From Nitrospirota bacterium (GTDB taxonomy: Bacteria; Nitrospirota; Thermodesulfovibrionia; UBA6902): 38,955 nucleotides of DNA. Location: assembly GCA_016213945.1 (NCBI GenBank), contig JACQZF010000061.1, positions 1 to 38,955 of the forward strand, given 5' to 3'. Shown here one piece after another: positions 26,498 through 34,337 of this stretch (within the stretch, counting starts at the first letter, position 1; each line of letters begins with the position of its first letter). The translations under genes were made by a program, and so were the position numbers. The notes under the pieces were generated by a model. It ran no database searches, was not told the DNA's origin, and worked only from the letters and a program-made list of their open reading frames with translations.

Positions 26498-27100
26498 ATG
26501 CTGGTTTTGCCTTTTACCAAAAAAAGTTCCAGGGACATTTTCAAGAGGGCGTTAGAGACCCTTAACAGCGGCGGCATTATCGCATATCCTACAGAAAGCT
26601 TTTACGCGCTCGGGGTCCTGGCCGCGGATGAAACTGCGGTCAAGAAATTGTTTGAGCTGAAAAAAAGGCCTGTGGGTAAACCGCTGCCGGTAATCGTTGG
26701 CGATATGGACACGCTCAGATCTGTCGTGGAAAATGTCCCTGTCAATGCTGAAAATTTGATAAGGAAATTCTGGCCCGGGCCGCTGACCATGATATTTAAG
26801 GCAAAGGACAACGTCCCCTTTTTGCTGACCGGCGGAAGCGGGAAGGTCGCAGTGAGGATCCCGGGCGAGAGCGTTGCCCTTCATCTGACAAGTGCGCTGA
26901 AGCTCCCGGTCACCTCCACAAGCGCAAATCCATCCGGGGAGCTGCCGGCGGAAGATACAGGCGCAGTCGTAAAATATTTCGGGGAAAAAATAGATCTGAT
27001 CATTGACGGGGGAAAAGCGCCGGGCGGAAAACCTTCCACGATTGTCGACGTTACTGTTGTGCCTCCAGTGGTTTTAAGAGAGGGGCGTATAGCTTTGTAG
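26498..27100 (+). CDS. tsaC: L-threonylcarbamoyladenylate synthase
   Basis: TsaC/Sua5 makes threonylcarbamoyl-AMP for the t6A modification of tRNA. The 200-residue protein is the short form without the Sua5 C-terminal domain. Motifs include IAYPTESFYALG, LKKRPVGKPLPVIV, FWPGPLTMIF, VAVRIPGE and TSTSANPSG. It follows the protease gene by 80 bp. It has no clear ribosome-binding site. Confidence 0.95.
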   Translation: MLVLPFTKKSSRDIFKRALETLNSGGIIAYPTESFYALGVLAADETAVKKLFELKKRPVGKPLPVIVGDMDTLRSVVENVPVNAENLIRKFWPGPLTMIFKAKDNVPFLLTGGSGKVAVRIPGESVALHLTSALKLPVTSTSANPSGELPAEDTGAVVKYFGEKIDLIIDGGKAPGGKPSTIVDVTVVPPVVLREGRIAL

Positions 27101-27110
27101 TTATTTTGCC

Positions 27111-27204
27111 GTCATTCCCGTGCCTAAAGCACCTACTGTTGGCTTGCCGGGAATCTTTCTGATTTTTTGAGAACAAAAGAAGATTCCGGACAAGCCGGAA
27201 TGAC
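27111..27204. repeat. Dispersed GTCAT...ATGAC repeat, copy 4
   Basis: It begins GTCATTCCCG and ends CAAGCCGGAATGAC, 94 bp, the longest copy here. It lies between tsaC and the YdbH-like gene. Confidence 0.8.
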
Positions 27205-27258
27205 TGAATGAGGAACCAGTATCAAGAAAACAGAGTTGCAAGCTAACTCATTTCATGC

Positions 27259-30200
27259 ATGAAAAAATTACTTCTCATCATACTTTTAGCGCTTGTCATT
27301 CTCTCGATCTCTCTCATTGCCTTCATAAAGAGTCCCGCGTTCATTAAAACAGTTACAGGCTTTATCAATAGCCATACAAGCCTGCACGTGGAGATAGGCG
27401 CTCTGTCTTTTGTGCAAGGGCATCGCATGGTGATTGACGGCCTTCTGATAGAAGAGAAAAACAAGGACGGTTTCCGCCTTATCCTGCCGCACTCGGAAAT
27501 CAGCGCAAGCCTTAAAGGCATCCTCAGAAAAAACATTGAAGATATCGTTCTGGTGAAGCCCAAAATCTCTGTCCCGTATAGAAAAGAAGGTAAAGGCAAA
27601 GTATCGCTGCCTTTTACATTCAACAGGATATCCGTCAGTGATGCTGATGTGCAGATCCAGGTTGAAAAGGAGGGGGCGTTCCATATCAGCGCAATAACAA
27701 TTTCACTGAATAAAACAGCAAGTGAAAAAATATCGCTACTATCCGGCAGCGCTTTTGTCGACGAACTTAACTCGAAGATATCTTTAACAGCGGAGATTGA
27801 TACGGAAAAATTCAGCCTCAACAAGGCGCGGATAGACGTCTCGTCAATAGACCTGCAAAATCTTTCCGCTAAACACCCTCTGCCGTTTTTCAAAGACAAA
27901 GAGTTAAAGGGTTCCGGCAGGGTTACAGTTGACATGGAGAGAGACGATCATGACGGAGAGGAGAAAATTAAATACCGGGCATCAGCGTTTATTCAAAATC
28001 TCCTGTTCCATTCAAAGGACCTGCGCATAGATTTGAAAGACAGACCTCTCGAATTTGTATCTCTTGGCGCTTACAGCTCTGAAAAAGATAACATTGAAAT
28101 ATCGTCCCTGACAGCGGGGCTTTCACAGTTAAAGTTACTGAACCTTCACGGGACAGTAAAACATATCTCTTCCGATGACCCGGCCATAGATATTATTGCT
28201 GAATCTAAAGGCATCAGCCTCAATGAGATAAAAAACATAATCTCCGGCCCGGCGGTTGCGAAGCTTATTGAAATAGATACTGACGGTTCAGCGGATGCGG
28301 GTGTCGTCATCTACGGCAACCTTAAATCTCCGGCGGTCAAAGGTGAAGTTTTCGCACATGGAGAGAAACTTGACTGGAAGAATATAAGGCTTCGGTCTTT
28401 TGTAATGAGATGCCCTTTTGAATATGAAAAGGGGTCTCTTGCCGTAAAGAGCGCGTCTATAAGGGCGGCGGAATCCGCTTATCTCAGCCTGCCTGACAAA
28501 AAATATATTGGAAGTTTGCAAAACATAAAATTTTTCATCCCTTCCTTTACGTATAACAAATCGAGTCTTACGGCGAAAAATGTTCAGCTGCGCGCTGACA
28601 GGGCGGTTTTTTATAATGGCAAAGGATATGAGGAGAAGGGGATTTCAGTTGACGGGTCCGTCGAAGGGGACCTCGCCAATCATCAGTTTAAGGCCAAAAA
28701 CTTGCTGCTTGAAGCAGGTTTTTTTAAACGTGTGACTGCTGATCTTAATTTTGTAACCGGCAAACCGGATATTGTTGACGCGGTCATAAATTATGACAAC
28801 ATGGATATTGAGCAATTATCAAAAAGATATTTTGATGACTTTCTCAAAAAGAAAGGCCTCCGCGTAAAAGGGAGCGGCGCTTTGCAGGCTTCATTTAAGG
28901 TGACCATCCCTGAAAATGCAGCGCCGGGCATATCGGGCACGGCCCGTTTAAATCTCACTCATGCCGGGTTTTCATCAGAAGATGAAACCCTTGTCTGCGA
29001 GGGATTGGAAATGAAGATTTCAAATGCCTTTGAATTCACATTCCCCATTAAGCAGGTAAATTTCAGGCTTGATTCTGAAGCCGCGGATTTTGAACTCTTA
29101 TACGGCAAGTTTTATGGCAGCTTCAAGGACAAGGCGCTGGGCCTTTCTGCTTCGGTGAAATATACGAAGGAGGATGATTCTATCCACATTACTGAATCTA
29201 AAATGGGTCTGACCGGCATAGGGAACATACTTCTGTCCGGCACAATATCAGGTATTACGAAGTCTCCGTTATTCAACGCGGACGTTCAGATCGCGGGGCT
29301 TTCAAATAAAGAGACGTACAATTTCTTTATCCGTGAAACCTTTCAGGACCAGCTCCCGCTTCTTTCTCAACTTGATGTAACCGGTGAAAGTTCAGCAAGA
29401 CTGAATATACAGGGCGGGCCGGACCACTTTATTACAAGCGGCGATATTCAGGTTGCCGACATGGACATTGCAGGTAAAAGTCCGGACAAGTCCGTGAAGG
29501 GGATAGATATTTTTCTCCCTCTGGATCTGTCTTATCCTAAGCCTCTTCATTCCCGGAACGAAATACGTTTCGGCTCGATGCGGATCAATGACCTTTCATG
29601 GTCAACGCTGAAATTAAAAAACCTGGAAATCTTCCCATCTGTCTGGTACAACAACGTTGTCTTTAAACAGGACATTGACATTCCAATTATGGGAGGAGAT
29701 ATCGTGCTGAAAGATATCTTTTACGGCGGCATCTTTTCACCTGACAAGCAGCTGCGCCTGTCAATCGACATAAAAGGTATTGACCTTGATAAGGCGAGCG
29801 CAGCTTTTGGATTGCCCGAATTCAGCGGAACACTTTCGGGCTCTATCCCGCGCGTTACCCTCGTCCAGGACAATCTCCGTACCGAGGGCGGGATCAGGCT
29901 TGAACTCTTCGGCGGTAAGATGAGGATCGGCAATCTCTCCGTTGACAATGTCTTCAGTCCCGCCACGTCGTTTAAATCAGACATAGAATTTGAGGACATT
30001 GACCTCGGCAGGCTGACAAATACATTTGATTTCGGACATATCTCAGGGGTGGTCCGCGGAAGCATCAGCGACCTTGTTATTGCAGACGGACAGGCCGGGC
30101 ATTTTAAGGCAACTTTAGAGAGCTATAGGAAGAAAGGCGTTGATCAGAGAATAAGCGTGAACGCCCTGAAAAAGATCTCCATTCTCGGTTCGGGTTCCTC

Positions 30201-30450
30201 AACCTCGATTTTGGACAAGGGGATATACCAACTTTTCAAGGAATACAGGTATGAAAAAATCGGGTTCAGGGCATATTTGAAAAACGACAACCTCCTGCTC
30301 TCCGGCATCGAAACCGAAGGTGACAGGAGTTATCTTGTAAAGGGCGGGCTTCTCCCGCCGAAAGTAGATGTCATCAATTACACCCAGAACATCTCTTTTC
30401 AGGAAATGGTCAGCAGGCTGGAGAGGCTGAAACAGGCAGGAGATGAATGA
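27259..30450 (+). CDS. AsmA-like envelope protein, YdbH-type
   Basis: The 1063-residue protein has one N-terminal membrane helix (about 4-24) and a very long periplasmic part rich in beta-strands, as in AsmA-like proteins (YhdP, TamB, YdbH) that bridge the two membranes and help move phospholipids. The C-terminal part (GFRAYLKNDNLLLSGIETEG, then YLVKGG) fits the YdbH/dicarboxylate-transport-like end. The next gene encodes a YdbL-like DUF1318 lipoprotein, which supports the YdbH assignment. The ATG lacks a clear ribosome-binding site; another ATG is 4 bases upstream in another frame. Confidence 0.78.
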   Translation: MKKLLLIILLALVILSISLIAFIKSPAFIKTVTGFINSHTSLHVEIGALSFVQGHRMVIDGLLIEEKNKDGFRLILPHSEISASLKGILRKNIEDIVLVKPKISVPYRKEGKGKVSLPFTFNRISVSDADVQIQVEKEGAFHISAITISLNKTASEKISLLSGSAFVDELNSKISLTAEIDTEKFSLNKARIDVSSIDLQNLSAKHPLPFFKDKELKGSGRVTVDMERDDHDGEEKIKYRASAFIQNLLFHSKDLRIDLKDRPLEFVSLGAYSSEKDNIEISSLTAGLSQLKLLNLHGTVKHISSDDPAIDIIAESKGISLNEIKNIISGPAVAKLIEIDTDGSADAGVVIYGNLKSPAVKGEVFAHGEKLDWKNIRLRSFVMRCPFEYEKGSLAVKSASIRAAESAYLSLPDKKYIGSLQNIKFFIPSFTYNKSSLTAKNVQLRADRAVFYNGKGYEEKGISVDGSVEGDLANHQFKAKNLLLEAGFFKRVTADLNFVTGKPDIVDAVINYDNMDIEQLSKRYFDDFLKKKGLRVKGSGALQASFKVTIPENAAPGISGTARLNLTHAGFSSEDETLVCEGLEMKISNAFEFTFPIKQVNFRLDSEAADFELLYGKFYGSFKDKALGLSASVKYTKEDDSIHITESKMGLTGIGNILLSGTISGITKSPLFNADVQIAGLSNKETYNFFIRETFQDQLPLLSQLDVTGESSARLNIQGGPDHFITSGDIQVADMDIAGKSPDKSVKGIDIFLPLDLSYPKPLHSRNEIRFGSMRINDLSWSTLKLKNLEIFPSVWYNNVVFKQDIDIPIMGGDIVLKDIFYGGIFSPDKQLRLSIDIKGIDLDKASAAFGLPEFSGTLSGSIPRVTLVQDNLRTEGGIRLELFGGKMRIGNLSVDNVFSPATSFKSDIEFEDIDLGRLTNTFDFGHISGVVRGSISDLVIADGQAGHFKATLESYRKKGVDQRISVNALKKISILGSGSSTSILDKGIYQLFKEYRYEKIGFRAYLKNDNLLLSGIETEGDRSYLVKGGLLPPKVDVINYTQNISFQEMVSRLERLKQAGDE

Positions 30451-30511
30451 GATAGCGGTTGACCTGAAAATGTTTTATAATTGTGTCATAAACTTTCATC
30501 AGGAGGCAGCA

Positions 30512-31156
30512 ATGAAAAAAAGAGTCAATAAATCATTTTTGTATTCGCTGATATTTTTTATAACTTCTTGCGTAACCATAAACGTATATTTCCCGGCGGC
30601 TGCGGTTGAAAAAGCGGCTGACAAGATCGTTGAAGATGTTTGGGGCGAACAGGGGAAAAAGCCGGGGCAGGATGAACAGAAAAAGGAAGAACCAATAAAT
30701 AAGGAAGAACAGAAGAAACAGAACGGGCACCAGAGCATGATTGATAATCCGGTAAGCTTTACATTTTCACTACTCGGCGCAAGACAGGCATATGCACAGG
30801 AAGCGGACATCAATGTGACAACCCCTGCCATCAGGGCCTTGAAAGACTCCATACAGAAAAGGGCTGACTCGATCAAGCCGTACATGGACAGCGGAAACGC
30901 GGGCCTTTCCAACGACGGGCTTCTTGTCACCCGAAGCGCCGAGGGACTGAATTTAAAAGACAAGGCAAATCTCTCAAGGCTTGTTGAGGCGGAAAACAAA
31001 GACAGGGAAGCCCTCTATGCGGAGATTGCAAAGGCGAATAACTTTCAGCCGGACAGAATTCCTTCCATAAAAAAGATTTTTGCCGGAAGCTGGATCAAGA
31101 ACGCAAGACAAGGCTGGTGGATTCAGGACAGCGGCGGGAACTGGAAACAGAAATAG
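30512..31156 (+). CDS. DUF1318 (YdbL-like) lipoprotein
   Basis: Starting at 30512 (AGGAGG seven bases upstream) the 214-residue protein has a lipoprotein signal with cysteine in FITSC-VTINVYFPAA. A charged Lys/Glu/Gln linker follows, then the DUF1318/YdbL domain (LKDKANLSRLVEAENKDR, LYAEIAKANN, WWIQDSGGNW). In E. coli ydbH is followed by a short lipoprotein gene (ynbE) and then ydbL; here lipoprotein and DUF1318 are one chain. The frame is open 23 codons upstream and overlaps the YdbH-like stop, but the ribosome-binding site and signal peptide set the start. A TATAAT at 30476-30481 has a TTGACC only 11 bases upstream, so a promoter there is doubtful. Confidence 0.8.
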   Translation: MKKRVNKSFLYSLIFFITSCVTINVYFPAAAVEKAADKIVEDVWGEQGKKPGQDEQKKEEPINKEEQKKQNGHQSMIDNPVSFTFSLLGARQAYAQEADINVTTPAIRALKDSIQKRADSIKPYMDSGNAGLSNDGLLVTRSAEGLNLKDKANLSRLVEAENKDREALYAEIAKANNFQPDRIPSIKKIFAGSWIKNARQGWWIQDSGGNWKQK

Positions 31157-31157
31157 T

Positions 31158-32150
31158 CTATACGACTAATATCAGGGCCTTATAAATCAGCCACGCCATG
31201 ATCGCGCACACCGGAAGCGTGAGTATCCATGCCATTACTATACTTCTTGCTACACCCCATCTGACTGCCGAGGCCCTTTTAGTAGCGCCGACTCCCATGA
31301 TGGTCGATGAGATTATGTGGGTTGTTGAAAGCGGCAGGCCTATCCTTGAAGCTATCTCTATTATTGTGCCGGCGGATGCCTCTGCCGCAAAGCCGTGAAT
31401 GGGCTGAAGGTGGACGAGACGCACTCCAAGTGTTTTTATTATCCTCCAGCCGCCTATTGCAGTGCCGAGCGCCATTGCAGTAGCGCACAGCAGCATTGCC
31501 CATAACGGCACCTCGAAGACCTGAAGTTTATAATAGCTCACAAGGGCCATGGTTATAATGCCCATTGTTTTTTGAGCGTCGTTATTGCCGTGGCTGAAGG
31601 CCATGTAGGCTGCCGACACTATTTGGAGCCTGTTGAAGAATGTGTTTACAAATGCAATCGGGGACCTGCCGAAAAGCCACATGAGGAACAGCATCAAAAG
31701 AAAGCCGAGGCCAAAACCAATAAGGGGTGAAACAATCAACCCTATTAAAACCTTGTATACGCCTTTCTCCATGATAACTGCTGTCCCCGCGGTTGCGACT
31801 GCCGCCCCGAGTATACTCGCAAGCAGGGCATGGCTTGAAGATGTGGGAAGTCCGAAGTACCATGTGATCAAGTCCCACAGTATTGCGGACAGAAGTGCGG
31901 CGACAACAGTGGCTTGCGTGATATATGCCGCCTCCACAAGTCCTGCCCCGACCGTCTTGGCAACTGCGGTGCCAGTCAGTGCGCCGAATAAATTCAATAC
32001 CGCCGCCATGGAAACGGCCACTCTTGGGGACAAAACTCTTGTTGATACTGAAGTGGCGATGGCGTTTGCCGTATCGTGAAAACCGTTTATGAAATCAAAG
32101 ATTGTGGCAAGGACTATTACGCATACAAGGAGGAAATAGGTGTCATGCAT
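31158..32150 (-). CDS. pit: Inorganic phosphate transporter, PiT family
   Basis: PiT proteins move metal-phosphate with cations across the inner membrane. The 330-residue protein has about ten hydrophobic helices and the two family repeats: DFINGFHDTANAIATS near the N-terminus and LPLSTTHIISSTIMGVG near the C-terminus. Its start overlaps the upstream DUF47 gene by 8 bp. It converges with the YdbL-like gene with one base between the two stops, and no terminator is visible there. Confidence 0.95.
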   Translation of the reverse strand: MHDTYFLLVCVIVLATIFDFINGFHDTANAIATSVSTRVLSPRVAVSMAAVLNLFGALTGTAVAKTVGAGLVEAAYITQATVVAALLSAILWDLITWYFGLPTSSSHALLASILGAAVATAGTAVIMEKGVYKVLIGLIVSPLIGFGLGFLLMLFLMWLFGRSPIAFVNTFFNRLQIVSAAYMAFSHGNNDAQKTMGIITMALVSYYKLQVFEVPLWAMLLCATAMALGTAIGGWRIIKTLGVRLVHLQPIHGFAAEASAGTIIEIASRIGLPLSTTHIISSTIMGVGATKRASAVRWGVARSIVMAWILTLPVCAIMAWLIYKALILVV

Positions 32151-32766
32151 GTTTAAGGACTATGCTTTCAAGAATATTTGCTACGTCTTCGCAAGTGTCG
32201 CTGGCGTCTTCAAGGTGCTCATAGACCTCTTTCCATTTGATAACGGTGATGGGATCTTTTATGTTATCGAATAATTTTACAAGCCCCTCTCTGAAGATCC
32301 TGTCTCCCCTGTTTTCGAGCCTGTTGATCTCGATGCAGTATTCCTGGATATAAGTATATTTTTTGCCTTTCAGGCAGCTGATGGCCTTTGTGATTATCTC
32401 GGTAGTTTCATGCAGGGTCTTTGCGAGCTCGACTGCCTCCGGCAGCGGGTTGTTCAGCTTGAATAAGACCGCCCTGTCCGCGGAAGCCCATATTAAATCA
32501 AGCACATCATCCAGGCGGCTGATGAGGGAGTGAATATCTTCTCTGTCGAGAGGAGTAATGAAGGTCTTGTTGAGTTTTCTCATTACTTCATGAGTGAGCA
32601 TATCCCCTTCCTGCTCTGCTTCATGTATCTCTTTTGCCTTTTCAGCGGCAAGAGCGAAATTTCCCATCATCTCGACAAGCGAGGTAGCGCCTCTGTTTAC
32701 ATTAAGGGCCGCTTTTTCGAACATATCGAAGAAATCAATTTCTTTAGGAAAGAACTTTTTCATCAT
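32143..32766 (-). CDS. DUF47 / PhoU-like regulator of Pit
   Basis: This 207-residue helical protein of the TIGR00153/DUF47 family (PhoU-like) is the usual partner of PiT transporters. It has EIHEAEQEGD, FITPLDREDIHSLISRLDDVLD and a second helix bundle. It is encoded first in the operon and its end overlaps pit by 8 bp. A clear promoter lies 32 bp upstream. Confidence 0.92.
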   Translation of the reverse strand: MMKKFFPKEIDFFDMFEKAALNVNRGATSLVEMMGNFALAAEKAKEIHEAEQEGDMLTHEVMRKLNKTFITPLDREDIHSLISRLDDVLDLIWASADRAVLFKLNNPLPEAVELAKTLHETTEIITKAISCLKGKKYTYIQEYCIEINRLENRGDRIFREGLVKLFDNIKDPITVIKWKEVYEHLEDASDTCEDVANILESIVLKHA

Positions 32767-32797
32767 TGCGTGTTTGATACCTAAATAGTTGGTCTAA

Positions 32798-32826
32798 AGA
32801 ATACTAAAATATCATACTAATGTCAA
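32798..32826 (-). promoter_or_regulatory. Sigma70-type promoter of the DUF47-pit operon
   Basis: On the minus strand TTGACA (32826-32821), a 17-base spacer and TATTCT (32803-32798) lie 32 bp before the DUF47 start. No Pho box was recognised. Confidence 0.75.
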
Positions 32827-32945
32827 CCGCGATGCACGCATAAAACACTGCCGTCTGCCGTCTGAAAAGATAATCGTTAACAGACAAAAGGCATTGCAAA
32901 TTTATTTAGAGTATTTCAAAAACTCTCTATTGCAAAATAAGGGGT

Positions 32946-33032
32946 GAAGGGGAGGTTGACAGCGTTGCCGTTCCTCCCCTTCCTGGGTGATGAAGGGGAC
33001 TGAAGGGAACTCTGTAGCATCACTCTACAGAG
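32946..33032. ncRNA. Candidate structured RNA: two adjacent perfect hairpins
   Basis: Hairpin A pairs GAAGGGGAGG (32946-32955) with CCTCCCCTTC (32973-32982), 10 bp with a 17-base loop. Hairpin B pairs CTCTGTAG (33010-33017) with CTACAGAG (33025-33032), 8 bp with a 7-base loop. No protein frame explains them. The strand is not known. It may be a small RNA, a leader element or a mobile repeat; I do not recognise a known family. Confidence 0.35.
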
Positions 33033-33082
33033 GACTTATTTCATTTAAGTTACTAATCTTTTAAAACAAAAAAAAATCCTGC

Positions 33083-33102
33083 AATATGATTTACATCATA
33101 TT
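33083..33102. promoter_or_regulatory. CRP/FNR-type palindrome
   Basis: AATATGAT-TTAC-ATCATATT is a perfect 8+8 dyad with a 4-base centre. The inner TGAT-N4-ATCA matches the half-site spacing of FNR-family boxes (TTGAT-N4-ATCAA). It lies about 317 bp before the DUF47 start and 120 bp after the mqnC stop, so its target is unclear. Confidence 0.4.
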
Positions 33103-33222
33103 AGTATCATTTATTTTCAATAAAATATTTGTCCCAATTTTCAATAATCTTTAATTATTTGCTTATTTACCAAAGAATGGACTACGGATGGGGGGAAATC
33201 ACAAAATATAAATACCAGTTAC

Positions 33223-34332
33223 TTACAAATCACTCTTAATAATATTGTAGCACATGTCTCTCTGGGCCGGTTGAAATCCTGCCGCTTTTATCGCGTTGAT
33301 AATATCCTGTATTGAGACCCTGTACTTCACTCCGGCGGATGCGACAACGTTTTCTTCAATCATGGTTGAGCCGAAATCATTCGCTCCGAATCTTAAAGCC
33401 ACCTGCGCCATCTTCAATCCCTGCGTCACCCATGACGCCTGAAGGTTAGGGACATTGTCAAGATAAACTCTTGACAGTGCCAGCACCCGGAGATAGTCCA
33501 CCGCTGTCGCAGGCAGCAGTGACGGGTGACGGGGGACGAGTGATGAATTTGCTTCTGAATCCTGGGTTTTGGATTTTGAGTTTTTCTCTGACTTCTGACT
33601 TAATTCCGTGTTCCCCGGCTGAAAGCTCCACGGGATGAACGCCGTGAAACCATTTGTCCTGTCCTGCAGCCTCCGAATTGCGTCAAGGTGTTCAATAATG
33701 TCTTCCGGCCCTTCAACGCTGCCGAACATCATTGTAGCAGTCGTCTTCATCCCAATGCGGTGCGCCTGCTCCATCACTTCAAGCCATCTGTCCTTGCCGA
33801 TCTTATTAGGGCTTATCTTTTCCCTTATCCTGTCAGAGAGGATTTCAGCTCCTCCGCCGGGGATTGAGTCAAGCCCGGCTTCATTTAAAATTTGCAATGT
33901 CTTTTTTATGGAAAGCTTCGCCTTGTCCGCCATGTAGCAAACCTCCGGCGGCGAGAAACCGTGGATGTGAATCGGGAATTTATCCTTGATGGTCTTTAAA
34001 AGTTCAACGTAATAATTTATATCAAGCTCTGGATGAAGCCCGCCCTGAATAAGTATCTGCGTGCCGCCGAGGGCGATAGTTTCCTTTATCTTGTTGAAAA
34101 GTTTTCTCTTTCCTAAGACATAAGCATCGGGGTCATCCTTGTCCCTGTAAAATGCGCAGAACTTGCATTTGTTGATGCACACATTCGTGTAATTGATATT
34201 GCGGTCAATGATAAACGTGACTGTTCCGTCAGGGTGAAGTTTCTTCCTCGAATTGTCAGCCATCTGGCCGAGCCCGAGAAGGTCAGCGGATTTGAGAAGG
34301 GTCAATGCCTGTTTTTTGGTTATCCTGTTCAT
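33223..34332 (-). CDS. mqnC: Cyclic dehypoxanthinyl futalosine synthase
   Basis: MqnC is a radical SAM enzyme that cyclises dehypoxanthine futalosine in the futalosine route to menaquinone. The 369-residue protein has C52, C56 and C59 in VCINKCKFC, then QGGLHPEL, SIPGGGAEIL, TATMMFG, GFTAFIPWSFQP and ASWVTQGLKMAQ, all typical of MqnC. Residues about 245-274 (SQKSEKNSKSKTQDSE and on) are a low-complexity insertion encoded by short tandem repeats. It starts 5 bp after the mqnE stop. Confidence 0.93.
   Translation of the reverse strand: MNRITKKQALTLLKSADLLGLGQMADNSRKKLHPDGTVTFIIDRNINYTNVCINKCKFCAFYRDKDDPDAYVLGKRKLFNKIKETIALGGTQILIQGGLHPELDINYYVELLKTIKDKFPIHIHGFSPPEVCYMADKAKLSIKKTLQILNEAGLDSIPGGGAEILSDRIREKISPNKIGKDRWLEVMEQAHRIGMKTTATMMFGSVEGPEDIIEHLDAIRRLQDRTNGFTAFIPWSFQPGNTELSQKSEKNSKSKTQDSEANSSLVPRHPSLLPATAVDYLRVLALSRVYLDNVPNLQASWVTQGLKMAQVALRFGANDFGSTMIEENVVASAGVKYRVSIQDIINAIKAAGFQPAQRDMCYNIIKSDL
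33511..33600 (-). repeat. Heptamer-type tandem repeat insertion in mqnC
   Basis: The plus strand carries CTGACTTCTGACTT near 33590 and GTGACGGGTGACGGG near 33520. They add about 30 residues after NTEL in the loop before AVDYLRV. The repeat types match those inserted in mqnE. Confidence 0.75.
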
Positions 34333-34337
34333 TTTTA

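Larger units (their letters stand above)
32827..33222. other. Non-coding stretch with structured elements
   Basis: About 400 bp without a credible gene between the pit promoter and the mqnC stop. The right half is AT-rich; the middle holds two strong hairpins and three TGAAGGG repeats (from 32945, 32991 and 33001), and a perfect 8+8 palindrome lies at 33083-33102. These are listed separately. Confidence 0.7.

Noticed and set aside
27243-27935. 230-codon minus-strand frame at the start of the YdbH-like gene
   Set aside because: Antisense shadow of a long, well-formed plus-strand gene with a membrane helix and downstream partner.
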